In this document: positions 13,072 to 13,267 of the stretch, in pieces | Position numbering within the stretch: the first letter of the stretch is position 1 | How the letters are laid out: the number at the start of each line of letters is the position of its first letter | NCBI GenBank assembly: GCA_022573485.1 | Contig: JACZTW010000074.1 | Location: forward strand, 1 to 13,267 | Reading direction: 5' to 3' | From: Planctomycetota bacterium | Lineage (GTDB): Bacteria > Planctomycetota > Phycisphaerae > UBA1845 > CAIVHJ01 | Length of the DNA stretch: 13,267 nucleotides | Position numbers and translations under genes: made by a program | Notes under the pieces: generated by a model | Database searches by the model: none | What the model saw: only the letters and a program-made list of their open reading frames with translations | Told to the model about the DNA's origin: nothing

Positions 13072-13267
13072 TCAATCTTCCAGGTTCGCATCGCCCGCCG
13101 ATTCCCCCGTCGGGGCCTCGTGGTCCGCCTCTTCCAGCAGCACGATCTCATCTCCGATCACCAGTGTGCCGGACTGCGTGATCCGGCCGTGAACACCGCC
13201 GCGACGTTCCGGCGTCAGGGCCGCTCGGAGTCCGGGGCAAAGCTGCTCCATCAGTTTGCACGGCTTG
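13072..13267 (-). CDS. MOSC-domain protein, C-terminal end, cut by window edge
   Basis: The last 65 residues are visible, entering the window at 13267 and ending with TGA at 13072-13074. They read KPCKLMEQLCPGLRAAL, then RRGGVHGRITQSGTLVIGDEIVLLEE, matching the end of stand-alone MOSC domains (KPC.lm....pGL...l..RgGv.a.v...G.i..GD.v). MOSC domains occur in molybdenum-cofactor sulfurases and in oxidoreductases that handle N-hydroxylated substrates; the catalytic Cys region lies outside the window apart from the Cys in KPCK. An acidic tail (EADHEAPTGESAGDANLED) follows the domain. It may be co-transcribed with the TrkA-N gene. Substrate unknown. Confidence 0.8.
   Translation of the reverse strand, partial: KPCKLMEQLCPGLRAALTPERRGGVHGRITQSGTLVIGDEIVLLEEADHEAPTGESAGDANLED

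Overview
The window reads as part of a GC-rich bacterial chromosome, most likely from Planctomycetota. The strongest pointer is the adjacent pair of exported DUF1800 and DUF1501 proteins (10007-11628), a pair typical of that phylum though not exclusive to it. Proton-coupled peptide-type (POT) transporters carrying extra domains and a cytosolic multi-domain hybrid kinase fit as well. No phylogenetic marker is present, so the assignment is an inference. I see no rRNA, tRNA, CRISPR array or transposase. Nearly all of the window is explained by eleven protein genes, two of them cut by the window edges.

Layout. On the minus strand at the left edge is the N-terminal third or so of formamidopyrimidine-DNA glycosylase (mutM/fpg). 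Diverging from it on the plus strand are two unlike POT-type transporters (641-2317, 2431-4305) and a two-part 3-hydroxyacyl-CoA dehydrogenase (4339-5541); the gaps of 113 and 33 bp suggest one transcription unit. A second plus-strand unit follows: an H-NOX (heme-NO-binding family) protein (5782-6333) and, 14 bp later, a cytosolic hybrid histidine kinase (6348-8699) with two PAS domains, HisKA/HATPase and a receiver domain. The unit ends in a strong hairpin that also closes the convergent minus-strand unit.

The minus-strand right half holds DUF1800 followed by DUF1501 (secreted by Sec-type and Tat-type signals respectively), an Hsp20 small heat-shock protein with a well-formed promoter and ribosome binding site, a stand-alone TrkA-N/RCK nucleotide-binding protein, and the C-terminal end of a MOSC-domain protein cut by the right edge.

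Most interesting content. (1) The H-NOX/kinase pair looks like a gas or redox two-component system. The H-NOX has the proximal His (His103) and a Cys/His set matching the zinc site of redox-sensing H-NOX proteins, but the Arg of the YxSxR heme motif is Asn. PAS1 of the partner kinase keeps, in register, the heme-contacting residues of FixL. One two-gene unit could therefore hold two separate heme or redox sensors. (2) The second POT transporter has a roughly 150-residue extracytoplasmic insert between TM9 and TM10, made of two copies of one motif; this is the position of the extracellular domain of animal PepT1/PepT2. (3) Octamer arrays with consensus near NRGGAGTT lie on both sides of the DUF1800 gene in inverted orientation. 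One array fills the DUF1800-DUF1501 gap, starts at the stop codon, and supplies the Shine-Dalgarno sequence of the next gene. (4) The DUF1800 and Hsp20 promoters share an identical 10-mer, GTATAATGGA.
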